A stretch of 64,000 nucleotides of DNA from assembly GCF_020379485.1 (NCBI RefSeq), contig NC_063444.1, positions 5,776,652 through 5,840,651 of the forward strand. Direction: 5' to 3'. The translations under genes and the position numbers were made by a program. Origin of the DNA: Brassica napus. Lineage: Eukaryota > Streptophyta > Magnoliopsida > Brassicales > Brassicaceae. Shown here piece after piece: positions 34,160-44,687 of the stretch; position 1 is the stretch's first letter; each line of letters begins with the position of its first letter. The notes below the pieces were generated by a model. It was given only the letters and a program-made list of their open reading frames with translations, searched no databases and was not told the DNA's origin.

Positions 34160-35234
34160 ACTTTATCAAATTTGGATACTGGGTGGCTCAGAATTTATTA
34201 AAGACATAAGAGGAGAAAGAGGTCTTGGAACTGAATATCACTAAGCTTCAAGCCTTTGCTTGGAAGTTAAAAGCGCCTAAAAAGATATGTCATCTATATG
34301 CCAATTGTTAACTGGTCATGTGGCAGTAACGAGGAACTTAGCAAGACGCAATATAAGGTGTGATAACTACTGTACAAGATGTGGTGAACTAGAAGAATCT
34401 ATACCACATGCCATATTTGAATGTCCGCATGTCCGCCAGCTCTACAAGTTTGGTCCTTATCATCAACTCCAACAAGCCCATATATATTTCAAGTACCAAG
34501 AGTCTACACAAATATGGATTACCTATTCTGGAGGAAAAACAACATTATTAAACCAGAACTAGACAGAGATCCTTATCCCTGAATAATCTGGTATATTTGA
34601 AAGGTTAGGAATAACAACTTTTTAGGGGGATAAACAGAGATCTTTTGGAGCTAGTTCGACACGCAAAAAGTGAATGTCAAGCCTGGTTTGATGCGAACGA
34701 AGTGGTACAAGATAACAATACTGAGGAACTCCAAGTCATAAGCTTGGGTAATATTTGTTTGTTAGACGGATTTTGGACAGCCTCTGCTCACTTTAGTTGG
34801 TGTGGATGGATCTGGATGGACAGTAGTGGAAACATTCAACTTATGGGGACAAGAAACTTCACTCGACGCGAATCAGTCTTGCATTCGGAAGTAGAAGCAC
34901 TGCGGTGGGCAATGGAGAACATGCTTCAACATTCAACATGCCAGAGCTTTGAGACAGACTGTAAAGACCTGATTGCAATGATAAAAGAGCCTCATGCCTA
35001 GCCAAGATTTACGACGGAATTTGAAAGAATAGAGACGTTACAAATATGCTTTCCGGATTTCAACATCATTCATATTCCTCGAGCGTGCAATCAGATTTCA
35101 GATATTTTAGCTAAAACTGCTAGATCTTTTTATAGGGAGTTACATTTTATTGGTTATTCTATTGCGGTCTGGTTTTCCAGACCACCTCAAGTTTGAGTAA
35201 TAGAATGACATTTTAACGTTAAAAAAAAAAAAAA
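34160..35234 (+). mobile_element. 5'-truncated LINE (L1 clade) fragment
   Basis: Only the 3' end of ORF2 remains. The zinc-binding domain after the reverse transcriptase (CDNYCTRCGELEES, HAIFECPH) is in 34287-34560. An RNase H-like domain follows in 34645-35195 (WCGWIWMDSSGN, SEVEALRWAMENM, ILAKTARSF). Both are broken by stops and a frameshift. The element ends in a 14-base A-run at 35221-35234. Truncation at the 5' side is usual for target-primed reverse transcription. It differs in sequence from the LINE at 44.7-51.0 kb and belongs to another family. Confidence 0.8.
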
Positions 35235-35771
35235 ACGTACTAACTTTAAAATAATATTTTATTTTTGTTGTTGTGTTTCATATCCTTTTAATCATAAAGT
35301 CTACCCTTTTAATTACAAACGTTTTTAACCCTTCATCCTTCTCTTAAGCTTCTCCAAACTCATAAATCAACAGTTTATACATCTCCGTATGGCAATCACC
35401 TTTTTCGTTATTTGAAGCTAGGTCGCAAATGAGAGATGGTATGATATTTTGTCAAAAAAAAGTAGAAGAATTCATTACTGGAGTTAGAGTAGAGGAATGG
35501 CCAACCAGGCCAAAGAAGACAATCAAACCAAACTACAAGCTATGCTATTATACCTAGATTGTTTTTAAATATCGAAAATTCATCTCGTTGAAACAAATTC
35601 GATTCATCACAAAGAACAAAAGCTTATACAAATTTTTTTTTTTTTACAACTAATGTTTTAGCGATTAATTTTTTTCTTAAAAGAATAAAAACCAAAGAAT
35701 CCTCAAAAAAGAAAATTAAATCTAACTCAAACAAATTACATAACACATAAAATAATTTAAAGATAAATAAA

Positions 35772-36046
35772 GAGAAATTTTATAGGATAACAATTTTTAA
35801 GTTTTTGTCACAAAAATAACATTCAATGAAGAAAATGACCAAAATACGTTTTATTAAAGAGTAAAAATTTATTTTTACTTTATGGTTAACTAATTTAAAC
35901 TTAAAAAGTTTTGGAGATAGAGTTTTAAATTTTAAAAAATAAAAAAATAAAATAAAAAAATTAAAATGACTATTTTGATCATTTTCTTTTTTTGAGAATT
36001 ATTTTTGTGACAAAAATTTAAAAATAATTATTTGAGAGAATTGTCC
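35772..36046. mobile_element. Mutator-like MITE
   Basis: Imperfect inverted repeats of about 75 bp: AAGTTTTTGTCACAAAAATA near the left end and TTTTTGTGACAAAAATTT near the right. Nine-base flanks ATAAATAAA (35763-35771) and GTAAATAAA (36047-36055) match at eight positions, as expected of a Mutator-type duplication. It has no coding capacity. Confidence 0.7.
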
Positions 36047-36055
36047 GTAAATAAA

Positions 36056-36810
36056 AGATCAATCAAACTTTGGTTTATTTCTCACTACCTTGCCGTTGGG
36101 CCAAGCGTATTAAAATCTCCAAAAGTAAGTGAAACTGAACCCGTCAAGCTAATATATAATATATATTCCGTGTGGAAGTAAGTCTTTGTTTTCTTCCCTT
36201 TTACTTCCTGGTCATGCATGATGGCTAAGTGGTAAGAGCGCCATTAACCAAAGGTGCTTAGATTTTTTTTAATTAAAAAAAAAAAGAAAGAAAAGAAGAA
36301 GAAAAAAGAAGAATGCTTAATTAGGCATCACAAGCACCTGTGCTTGCACTATTCGCCCTTACTGACACGTGGTGTCCCGTGATTGGTTCTTTTTTTTTTT
36401 TTTTTTTTTTATTTTTAATCAAAAGCTCTAGCCTGAAGCTAAACACTGTTTCAAATCAGACACGACCTGGTTCGTTGTCGGTCTATGGACTCCTCTGTCT
36501 TCAACGCAAGATATTAGTGTCTTACATTACAACTTAAGAAGCATATATAGAGATTGGTCGGTGACATGAATACTTAATGCCATATTTTTGAGATTAATAC
36601 AGACTAATCCGAACTAGGAAAAGACTAGAACTCAGACCCAAACTCCTCTTAAATAAATAAAAGAAACTAAAAACAAAGAGATAATTCATCAAAGTCTTAA
36701 ACCTTAGAGCTTACAACCAAACAAATTGAGAAATCATAAACTTGGAGGAACTCAAATCTCTCTTTGCACACACCACATAATAATAACATTTTAATGCTTT
36801 TATTTAATAT
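36056..36810. other. Spacer with simple repeats
   Basis: A-rich tract at about 36266-36310, a 21-base T-run at about 36390-36410, and a tRNA A-box-like sentence near 36213 without a B box. No gene was supported. The last part is probably the 3' UTR of the minus-strand B3 gene. Confidence 0.5.
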
Positions 36811-38628
36811 CTAGGAGGTGGTGGTGACGACATGGATCTTGACTGCATAAACAAGACCTTCCTTTCGAAACAGCTCGCACAAGAGACTATCTCCTTTCGT
36901 CAGTCCGTTCCTCTGGCATATGCGCTCCCATTTTTTGATAGACACACGATAATCATGCCACGTTGCTACTCTCGCTTCTAGCATCCCCCTTTCGTGGTTG
37001 TCAATGTAGTAAACGTAATCTTGGAACTTTAGGCAATAGTCTCTCACTATTTGGCTAGGAACGCTCTGTAGTTACCAAATAATTAATCAGACAAATCTGT
37101 ATCTCTTTTAACTTAAGAGAGTTTACAATTTAATAAAATGATCTATTGCGGGGGATTACCAGATCGTATATCCTCTTCTTAACGGTCGTCTCAAAACATA
37201 CATTATTGGGATCATCCAGATACACCTCTGGATTCTTGATTGTGGACGCTGTCAATAAAAAAAAACCATTTTCAAGGATAAGTATCTATCACATAGATTA
37301 ATGATGCAGTAAGGGAAATGAGGAAATCAAAGAAAATGAAGAAGTTTACGTCTCTTCCTAGACACTGAACGAGAGCTGTTACTTGTTGAACCAACATTAG
37401 AGCTTACTGATCTGAGCTTTCCTGTAAAGAGACAAAGAAACACAGTTATATATTAATTAAACAGAAATATTGGTGAAATGATGTAACTGATGAAAGCTAG
37501 CTAATGTGTTTTCATTACCTTTCTTCCTTGAGTTTGTCACTTTTGGGGTCACGTCAAGGAGTGTGTCTTCGTTAAGAGGAGAGTAAGAACTGTCGTCACT
37601 CAAGCTGTTGGAATCCTCTGACATGAACGAATCATCAGAATCTTGAACAACAACTCCCTTTTTTCCTGAATAAAAAAAAAACACAGCTTGTTAATATAAA
37701 AAACCAACCAAATGAAATGACCAAAGTGATTGAGAAAGGTAATAGAGTGTGTTTTAGACCTTTGTTCCTGGTTCTTGGGACTCTCTGTGCAACCTCAGGT
37801 TCAATGATGTTGGAATCCTCTGAGGTATAAACCACAAAAAAATATCAGAGCATTATAACCAGAGCTTCTTTGTATTAAAAAGCAATCAAACGAAATGAGT
37901 TTTTAAGTGATGAAAAATGCTAAAGAGTGAGTGTTTAGGACCTTGGTTTCCGGCATTGGGGACAGTCTGCGCCATCTCAGGCTCTGAAGAAGTGTTTGTG
38001 TCTTCTTTGTCATAATCATCATCATCATCATCGACGGATATAACTTGAGCAACAGCTCTCACCTCCTTACATGCTCTACTGCCACCATAGATGTCGACCG
38101 TGAAACTCCGAGATCCGTCATAAACGAAAGTCAACACGTCTCCATCTCTGAGACGGTTATCCTCCACGAACTTAGACCACCCTTGTCCAAAGTACACCTC
38201 ATCTCGCCTCTTAACCATAGCAACTTTCCAGAAGCATCCACCATCACTTCCTTGGAGAAGCGCTGTTTTGGGCAAAACAAGTGGTAGCTCATCGTAATAG
38301 GACGCTGGAACCACCTGCACAACGCAAACCATTAATCAAAAGGTAGCTTTCAAGATATATAAACAAGAGAGACTCTTAAGGTAAAGACTAAGACTCAAGA
38401 GCCATCTACTAAAATAGTCAGGTTGATACCTCTGACCATAAGAGAGGCTTTCCCCGAACCAATGACAAGATTTGGTTTCATCTCAGGAGGTGTACATATA
38501 GTAAAGAAAGCAAACTGATTCAAAGTCCATGACAAGACAAAAAAAAATAGATAGAGAAAGAAGATTCTTACCATGGATTCAGAGCTGAAATGGGAGAGGA
38601 AGATCTTAAAGAAACCTGGGAGAGCCAT
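36811..38628 (-). CDS. REM-type B3 domain protein, 7 exons
   Basis: Plant-specific DNA-binding protein of the reproductive-meristem B3 class, expected in the nucleus. Exons (minus): 38628-38572, 38314-37942, 37819-37760, 37665-37519, 37421-37350, 37248-37160, 37065-36811. They join in frame to 350 residues. The first B3 domain (about 5-96) is complete: GFFKIFL, FWKVAM, YFGQGWSKFVEDNRLRDGD, LTFVYDGS. An acidic and Ser-rich linker with a KRKR-like patch follows, then a weaker second B3 domain (about 240-345) starting TIKNPEVYLDDPN. Exons 2-end, 3 and 4 carry related peptides and their introns are related too, indicating tandem duplication. Neighbours do not indicate a target. REM genes duplicate often, so orthology was not assigned. 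Moderately sure of the exact splice sites. Confidence 0.82.
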
Positions 38629-39671
38629 TGAGAGGAGATGAAGAGTGAGTGAGTGAGAAACTGGAAACAGAGAAAATGTAAACTAGGGTTTATGTAGAAA
38701 GAGAGAGAGCAGCATTGAATATGAGTCAAAGTAACGATGAGCAGCACCTCTCTAGTCTAATAAGACAACAGTGTACTATATATTCTGCATGGGGCATCTC
38801 AGAAAGGTTTCAGTTATTTACTACTTTGATCCTCAGATAATTTTCAGAACAACCCTTTTAACTTGTAATAAATTATGGTCAAAGACAAAAGTAGTGAAGA
38901 AACAGAGAAGCTTTTGAGTGTTTGAGTGGTCAAAGCAACGATCGTCCAGTACGGTGCCCATCTGATACTGATGCTACTTCCACCTTTTTTCTCTGCCATT
39001 TCTCCAGTTACCTCTTTGATATAAAGGAATAAAAACTTAGTGTTTTAAAAATTCTGTACATATATATAATAGCAAAAACACAAAGGAATTTAAAAATTAA
39101 ACAATGGAGTATTAAAGAAATTAGAATCAATCATATATATGAAAACACACACAAAAAGAGCATAAACACATCATTTTAATAAACTTTGTTTAGTCTACTT
39201 TTCTCTGTCACAGCTTCCTTCTCATGACAAGTTGAGGGATCCCACCCTGAAGATCAGATTCAAGTTTCTGGCGAATGACTCCTAAGCTGTTCAACGGGTA
39301 ATAGGTTGAAGCATGTGAGGATCATCTATCAGGTAATAAGGCCAGTTTAATAATAATTTTGACATGTGTGTCTGATCCATTGCGAGAGGATTTTAATTGA
39401 GGAGGATAATGATACGCATCTCATTCAAAGGACAAAGTAGTAACGCAGCACATTATCGAAAAACAACGTGTAATAAACGATTCAAAAATTACGAAAAGAT
39501 AAAATATAAAAATACGTAAACAAGTCAAATGTTGAAAACATTCAAGACGACGATGATTCTTAAAGTTAAGCTCCAGTTTAATTTTGACGTGATCCTTTTA
39601 TATATATATACATCGCATGTTCTTGTTTACCATCAATGCATACACAGATCTGCTCGACCAAGTCCATAACC
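38629..39671. other. Spacer between SNF7 3' end and B3 promoter
   Basis: Holds the B3 gene's upstream region (GAGTGAGTGAGTGAG-type and GAGAGAGAG tracts at 38640-38710 in the presumed leader) and presumed 3' UTR of SNF7 around 39560-39671. No other gene was seen. Confidence 0.5.
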
Positions 39672-40769
39672 TTAGAGGGCCATCTCAGCCTGTAACGCAG
39701 CGAGTTCTTCTTCCTCCGCTGTCCGCTTAGGAGCAGCAGGACGGACAGGTTGACGCCCTGGAACTGAAGGCATTGGTGTCGGCTGAAGAAGTTGTTCTTC
39801 AAGCTCTGCACCTTCTAGCTCTTCAAGCTCTGCTTCAAGCTCATCCTATTATCAAACAGAAGAAGTTTATATATCTCAAGACAAAGATACATTAGCTGGA
39901 CGAAAATAATGATAATGTGGGGGGTTACAAGAGAGTTTACCTCATCGAAGTCAGCAGCTGCCCCAATTGGAGTAGACAATGCTTCTTGGATCTGTTTCAT
40001 GTTCTCTGTCTGCTCATTGATCTCGTCCATGGTCTTGTCCACATCATCGATGTTTCTGTTTAAGAAAAAAAAAAAACAGTGTGTTTTAAGAGTTTAGGCA
40101 CAAGAAACGTTAAAAGCAGTAAGGAAAACAGAGAACCATAAGAATCACTTACGTAGCTTTCTGCATGGCTTTCATTGCAGAAGCTCCACTCCTCAACGCA
40201 TCAACAGTCTCTGTTGTTGCTTTTGCGCCTTCTAACATAATCATCTGTATAAAGAAGACACATAAGACCACTGCTGAAAATCAACAAACATAGAAGGAAA
40301 AAAAGAAAGCAGACTTGGTCATGAATACGGAGCTGGAAGTTGCCAAGCTGTTCGACTTGTTGCTCATACAACCTCTTCCTTTTCAAACACTGTATAGCCG
40401 CTGCAACAAAGATCAATACAAGCTTATTAGATTGTATATAAAAAAAAGAAAAAAAAAAGACACAAGAGTGGGGGGTTGTTGTTACCGCGTTTGTTTTTAG
40501 CACGAGTGTACTCTTTGGCCTTCTCAACCTCTTGTCCAGCCTTCTTCAGGAGCACTTTCTCCTTCTTCTCTAGCATCTCAAGTGTCTGCCCCGTAACCAA
40601 CCAACAAACCATTGCGTAAGTAACAATAAACAACTGATATCATTCGTCAATTCAATTCAAAGTCGGAATCTTTTCGTCTATAAGTCTCAATTGATACCTC
40701 GTTGAGCTTGTCTAATGTCTGGAGAGCATTACCCTCATGCTTGGGCTTCCCAAATAGCCGATTCATCAT
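39672..40769 (-). CDS. SNF7.1: ESCRT-III subunit SNF7/VPS32 (CHMP4-like), 6 exons
   Basis: Polymerises on endosomal membranes to bud vesicles into multivesicular bodies; recruited by ESCRT-II/VPS25 or ALIX and removed by the VPS4/SKD1 ATPase. Exons (minus): 40769-40698, 40585-40486, 40400-40315, 40244-40153, 40055-39941, 39845-39672. They join in frame to 212 residues, within the usual 210-220. Visible: basic N-terminal helix MMNRLFGKPK, Lys/Glu-rich coiled coil (KKEKVLLKKAGQEVEKAKEY), KRKRLYEQQVEQLGNFQLRI, acidic DELEAELEELEG and the C-terminal EEELAALQAEMAL that fits an MIT-interacting motif. The start is the first of two adjacent ATGs, as in Arabidopsis. No damage was seen. Confidence 0.95.
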
Positions 40770-41099
40770 CTTTGCTTCCTTAATTCAATCTCTTCTTCCC
40801 AATCGTTTGCTAGATCCCCACCCAAAAAGAAAAGCCCTAATTATGAACCGATTGATCGATATATTGATTAGACCACGCAGATGGAGAAAGATTCAAATAC
40901 CTGGGAAAAATTCTGGATTTCGATTAGAAAATAGAAATCTTCGGAGAGAGGACCGGACCTTTCTCAGGTCAATTAAGATCGCTTTCCTTTTATCTACACG
41001 CGTTGAATTTATTGTAACACGTGTACAGTTTTAATTGGTACTCTTTATTATTAATCTTGCAACGAGTCGTACTGGATTGGTGGTTAACCAAAAATTCAA

Positions 41100-42388
41100 T
41101 CTATATTATTAAATGTTGTTGCGAGAAATACCCATTTGAAAATGTTCTTAATTCATTAATTAAACTCCTTTTTTTTTTTTGCTTGTCTTCTTCAGTTGCA
41201 TTTATGAAATATCATAAAACGAATAAAACTGTCTAATTTATTACTTGTCTTTTCAGTTACATTAATGAAATATGCTTAAATGAATTTAAACTTCCTATTT
41301 TATTGTTTGTTTTTTCAGTTTCCTTAATGAAATATCCTTAAATAAATTTGGACATAATGTCATTTAATCAACCAAAAAAACTCATGAGTTATCCTTACGT
41401 GCATAATTTTAATAATAGAGACTTTTAAAAACGTGCATCATTAAAATGTTACCTAAAACATGCAGCACTAATATATAACATGCATCAATAAAACTAGAAT
41501 TTGACTCACACAATTGTACATATATTATTTTCAGTTGATTAAATTTAAAAATAATTATTTATTCAAAAATAATTATTTATTCAAAAAATATTTAAGAATG
41601 TTTATGGTTTTAAAAATTATATGGTATTATTTGCTCATAACTCATTTGTCATTTGATAAATTGTTAGAAAGAAAATTTTAGCATAATATAACTCAGTTGT
41701 CATTTGCTAAATTTATGGTTTTTATTTATATTTTTTATTATTTAATTATAATATTTTCATTTTGTATTTGAAAGATAAATGAATTTTCTTTCAAACAATA
41801 TTTTTGTAAATGTATTTTTTAAAAAATAATCAATTAAAATTGTTATTATCATTGAATATCATTATTTTTAACATAATATGAGTTTTCGTTTACATCAAAA
41901 CTTATCATATTTTAGGATAATTTTAATTTAAAATGTAATTTTCATATTTTTCAAACAAATTCTAAAAATATTTTTTAAATATTTTGTTATAATTGTTAAA
42001 AAAATATTGAGTTGCATTTCAAATAAAAAGGTAAAGATATTAAAAATATTCTAATTAAAATATGTAAAATTTAATATAGTTTTAAGGAAATGGTCAAAAT
42101 AAAAATAATCATGATTTTTGTTAACTGGACGGATCATTATTTATATGATATCGCACACGAAAGAAAATTTTTGTTTTTAAAATTATCTAATTAAATTTAT
42201 ACTTATTTTTTTTTATATTTTTTATATGATATCACACATTCGTAAAAAAAAGATAGTTTAAGATGCAAAAAAAAAATATTTACTTAATGAATATAATATG
42301 AATGAATATTACAAATACATCATTTAATAAAATAAATAATTAAAAACTGAAAATTCATACTTGCGCTGGTGCGCGGATCAAGGTCTAG
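41100..42388 (+). mobile_element. Non-autonomous Helitron
   Basis: Starts TCTATATTATTAAATG after an A and ends CTAG before a T, fitting Helitron insertion between A and T. A short perfect hairpin GCGC-TGGT-GCGC lies at 42363-42374, 10-14 bases before the CTAG end. The interior is AT-rich and non-coding. Near its left end it carries three diverged copies of a TTTTCAGTT(G/A)CATTAATGAAATAT sentence (about 41190-41340). This matches the ATREP-like Helitrons of Brassicaceae. Confidence 0.75.
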
Positions 42389-42403
42389 TTTAATTTAAAA
42401 CAC

Positions 42404-42596
42404 CAAAGTGAAACCTCTATAAATTAATAAAGGTAGAACTACACCAAAACTATATTTTTTTATCAATTTATAGAGATATTAATTTATCGATATACTAATT
42501 GAACCAAAAACTCAATTTGGAACTATAAAATTATATTATTTTATAGAGATTTTTACTGTATATTAATTTATAGAGTATTAATTTAAAGAGGTTACT
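42404..42596. mobile_element. Emigrant-like (pogo) MITE
   Basis: The left end AAACCTCTATAAATTAATA and right end TATTAATTTAAAGAGGTTACT form an inverted pair resembling the Emigrant terminus of Arabidopsis. An internal TTTTTACTGTATATTAATTTATAGAG repeats the right end once more. It lies 15 bp from the Helitron end. Exact borders and TA duplication are uncertain. Confidence 0.6.
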
Positions 42597-43138
42597 ATCT
42601 ACTATAATTGGGCTTCTAATTCATCAAACAATGTCCATTATTTTTAGCTTACATGAGGAGGAAAGTTCAAATTATTTGGGCTAGGAGAGTCTTCAAACGG
42701 GCTGACTCCTCCGGATTTCCTAACTTGTAAATTCAGGGCCAATTGTTTTACATTTATGGATGTATCATATGGTTCGTATTATGTGCTAGAATTACATTTA
42801 AGAACCATATGTGTAGTGTAACCATCTTGGGTTTAGACATTAGAGTCTTAACCTCTACATCTTCAACTAGAAAGTAGAGTATTTGGTCATGTTCATTTCG
42901 CTGTTTTTAGTTAGGTGTTGACATGTTTTATATATTGTTTGTTTTGTTATATCGCAAGCAATGAATCACAGTGACTACATTATGTCTGTTTTGTAGTCGT
43001 TTGTCTAACTTGTTAATAGATTTTCAACAGCTAAAGATCAAAATTTTCAGATTAGGAATTATTGTTGCTAGAATATGTCGAACTAGTAATTGCAAGGAAA
43101 CATGATGAGTTTATCATTGACACGTATTTATTAAACCA

Positions 43139-43372
43139 GCGATAACAACACAAACATACGGTTAATTTCTGTACTTACCAAAACTAGATTGTTATGATCT
43201 CTGATTCAGGTGTAGTAAAAACATGAAATGGAACCTTTGGGCAGTAAAATGTGTAGCGATAACAACACAAACATACGGTTAATTTCTGTACTTACCAAAA
43301 CTAGATTGTTATGATCTCTGATTCAGGTGTAGTAAAAACATGAAATGGAACCTTTGGGCAGTAAAATGTGTA
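43139..43372. repeat. Perfect 117-bp tandem duplication
   Basis: 43139-43255 and 43256-43372 are identical as far as I can read, starting GCGATAACAACACAAACATA and ending GTAAAATGTGTA. Perfect identity means a very recent event or an assembly artefact. Confidence 0.93.
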
Positions 43373-43943
43373 TGAGCATGTAAACCATGTGTATTAACTT
43401 CGCGCCTTCCTTCAAATAGAATTTGTGGAGAGAGAAACAACATTAAAGTTCCAGATGGAATCTAACTCTTAAAAGTACTACACTCTACACATATTAAAAC
43501 GAACATTAGCATATACTACTCATTCCTATGTGTATCATAGTCGGCCATCTGCTTTTCCTTTATGTTTTCCCCTTCCCTAAAGGTCAAATTGCCCTTGGTA
43601 ATATCACGAGGAGTCAAATTAGTGAGTCTACATATTTCAAAATATAAACATGTGAACTGATGAAAGAAATAACAAAAGGTCTGAGAAAAGGCCCTAAAAA
43701 GAGCAAAAAAGGGAAACATGTGGAGAAAAGAGTGTCCCACAGGCAAGTCATGTGTTCATAAATCATACTTATGACATCTCCTTAATATACACTGATATTT
43801 TTATCATATATACATGCAACTTGCCATATATATACCAGTATATATATATATATATATATGTATTAAATATATTTTGTCAGTCTTAAGTTATCAAAAGTTT
43901 ATAAGTTTGTGGCAGATGCAAGTTCTAGATTTTTGACAAGTGA

Positions 43944-44061
43944 ATTGCCGCACTAATTAAAGTGATTCGAGTGTCTGATATGATGACCATTTTGTAGATA
44001 TCAATTTTGGTATATGGCAAGTTGCCGCACTAATTAAAGTGATTCGAGTGTATGATATGAT
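43944..44061. repeat. 40-bp direct repeat pair
   Basis: TTGCCGCACTAATTAAAGTG and the next 20 bases occur at 43944-43983 and 44022-44061 with one difference. A second shared block, CATTTTGTAGATATCAATTTT, follows the first copy (about 43989) and recurs at about 44113, so a longer unit was shuffled. Confidence 0.8.
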
Positions 44062-44687
44062 ATCTATTTACCTATCTAGGGGTTAAATAGATTGGTCTAA
44101 GTTTGGATAGAACATTTTGTAGATATCAATTTTAACTTTCATATAATGGATCATGTAGTTGTGTATGACATGACATATGCATAGTCTTATACAACTCGAT
44201 CACTATCACACTCTAGTGTTACCTAGATTATAACATTTCCCTTTATATAAACCCAAATAAACGTATGAACATGTATGAATCTTGATTTAACTAGTCTCAA
44301 AATTTTGTCCAGAATCATGTTAGCATGAAAGTACGATCACCGGTAGTAACTTAGATTACTTTGAATTTAGAAATTTTAGATAACATTTTTGCCGAGTATA
44401 TATACTATTAAAGCATAATCTTTTTAGGATTATGCCCCTGATTTTTTCAATTAATTACAAAAATTACTATTACTTTTTTGAAAATTTTAAATGGTTTTCA
44501 ACCACATTAATTGCACCAGTCAGAAACAAGTATTTAAAAACGAATTTACAAGCACATATCAGCAGTAAAAATACTGGGATTTTCAATACCATTTCAACTT
44601 TATTAGAAACTCAATCATATTATAATCATTTTTACATATACTTTAAAAATCAATACTTTTTTTTTTGGTCAAACCTTTCATAGATAA

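Larger units (their letters stand above)
42597..44639. other. Gene-free spacer with recent duplications
   Basis: No gene. Contains the 117-bp tandem duplication at 43139, the direct repeat pair at 43944, a (TA)n microsatellite at about 43839-43859, and near 44395 a TATACTATTAAAGCATAATC sentence resembling Helitron 5' ends without a matching 3' end. IQD25 might be expected near here by gene order but was not found. Confidence 0.5.

Noticed and set aside
36205..36260. tRNA-like A box (TGGCTAAGTGG)
   Set aside because: No B box, no cloverleaf and no SINE-like tail at the right distance.
44395..44450. Helitron 5'-end-like TATACTATTAAAGCATAATC
   Set aside because: No matching 3' terminus before the LINE insertion at 44657; too short a motif alone.
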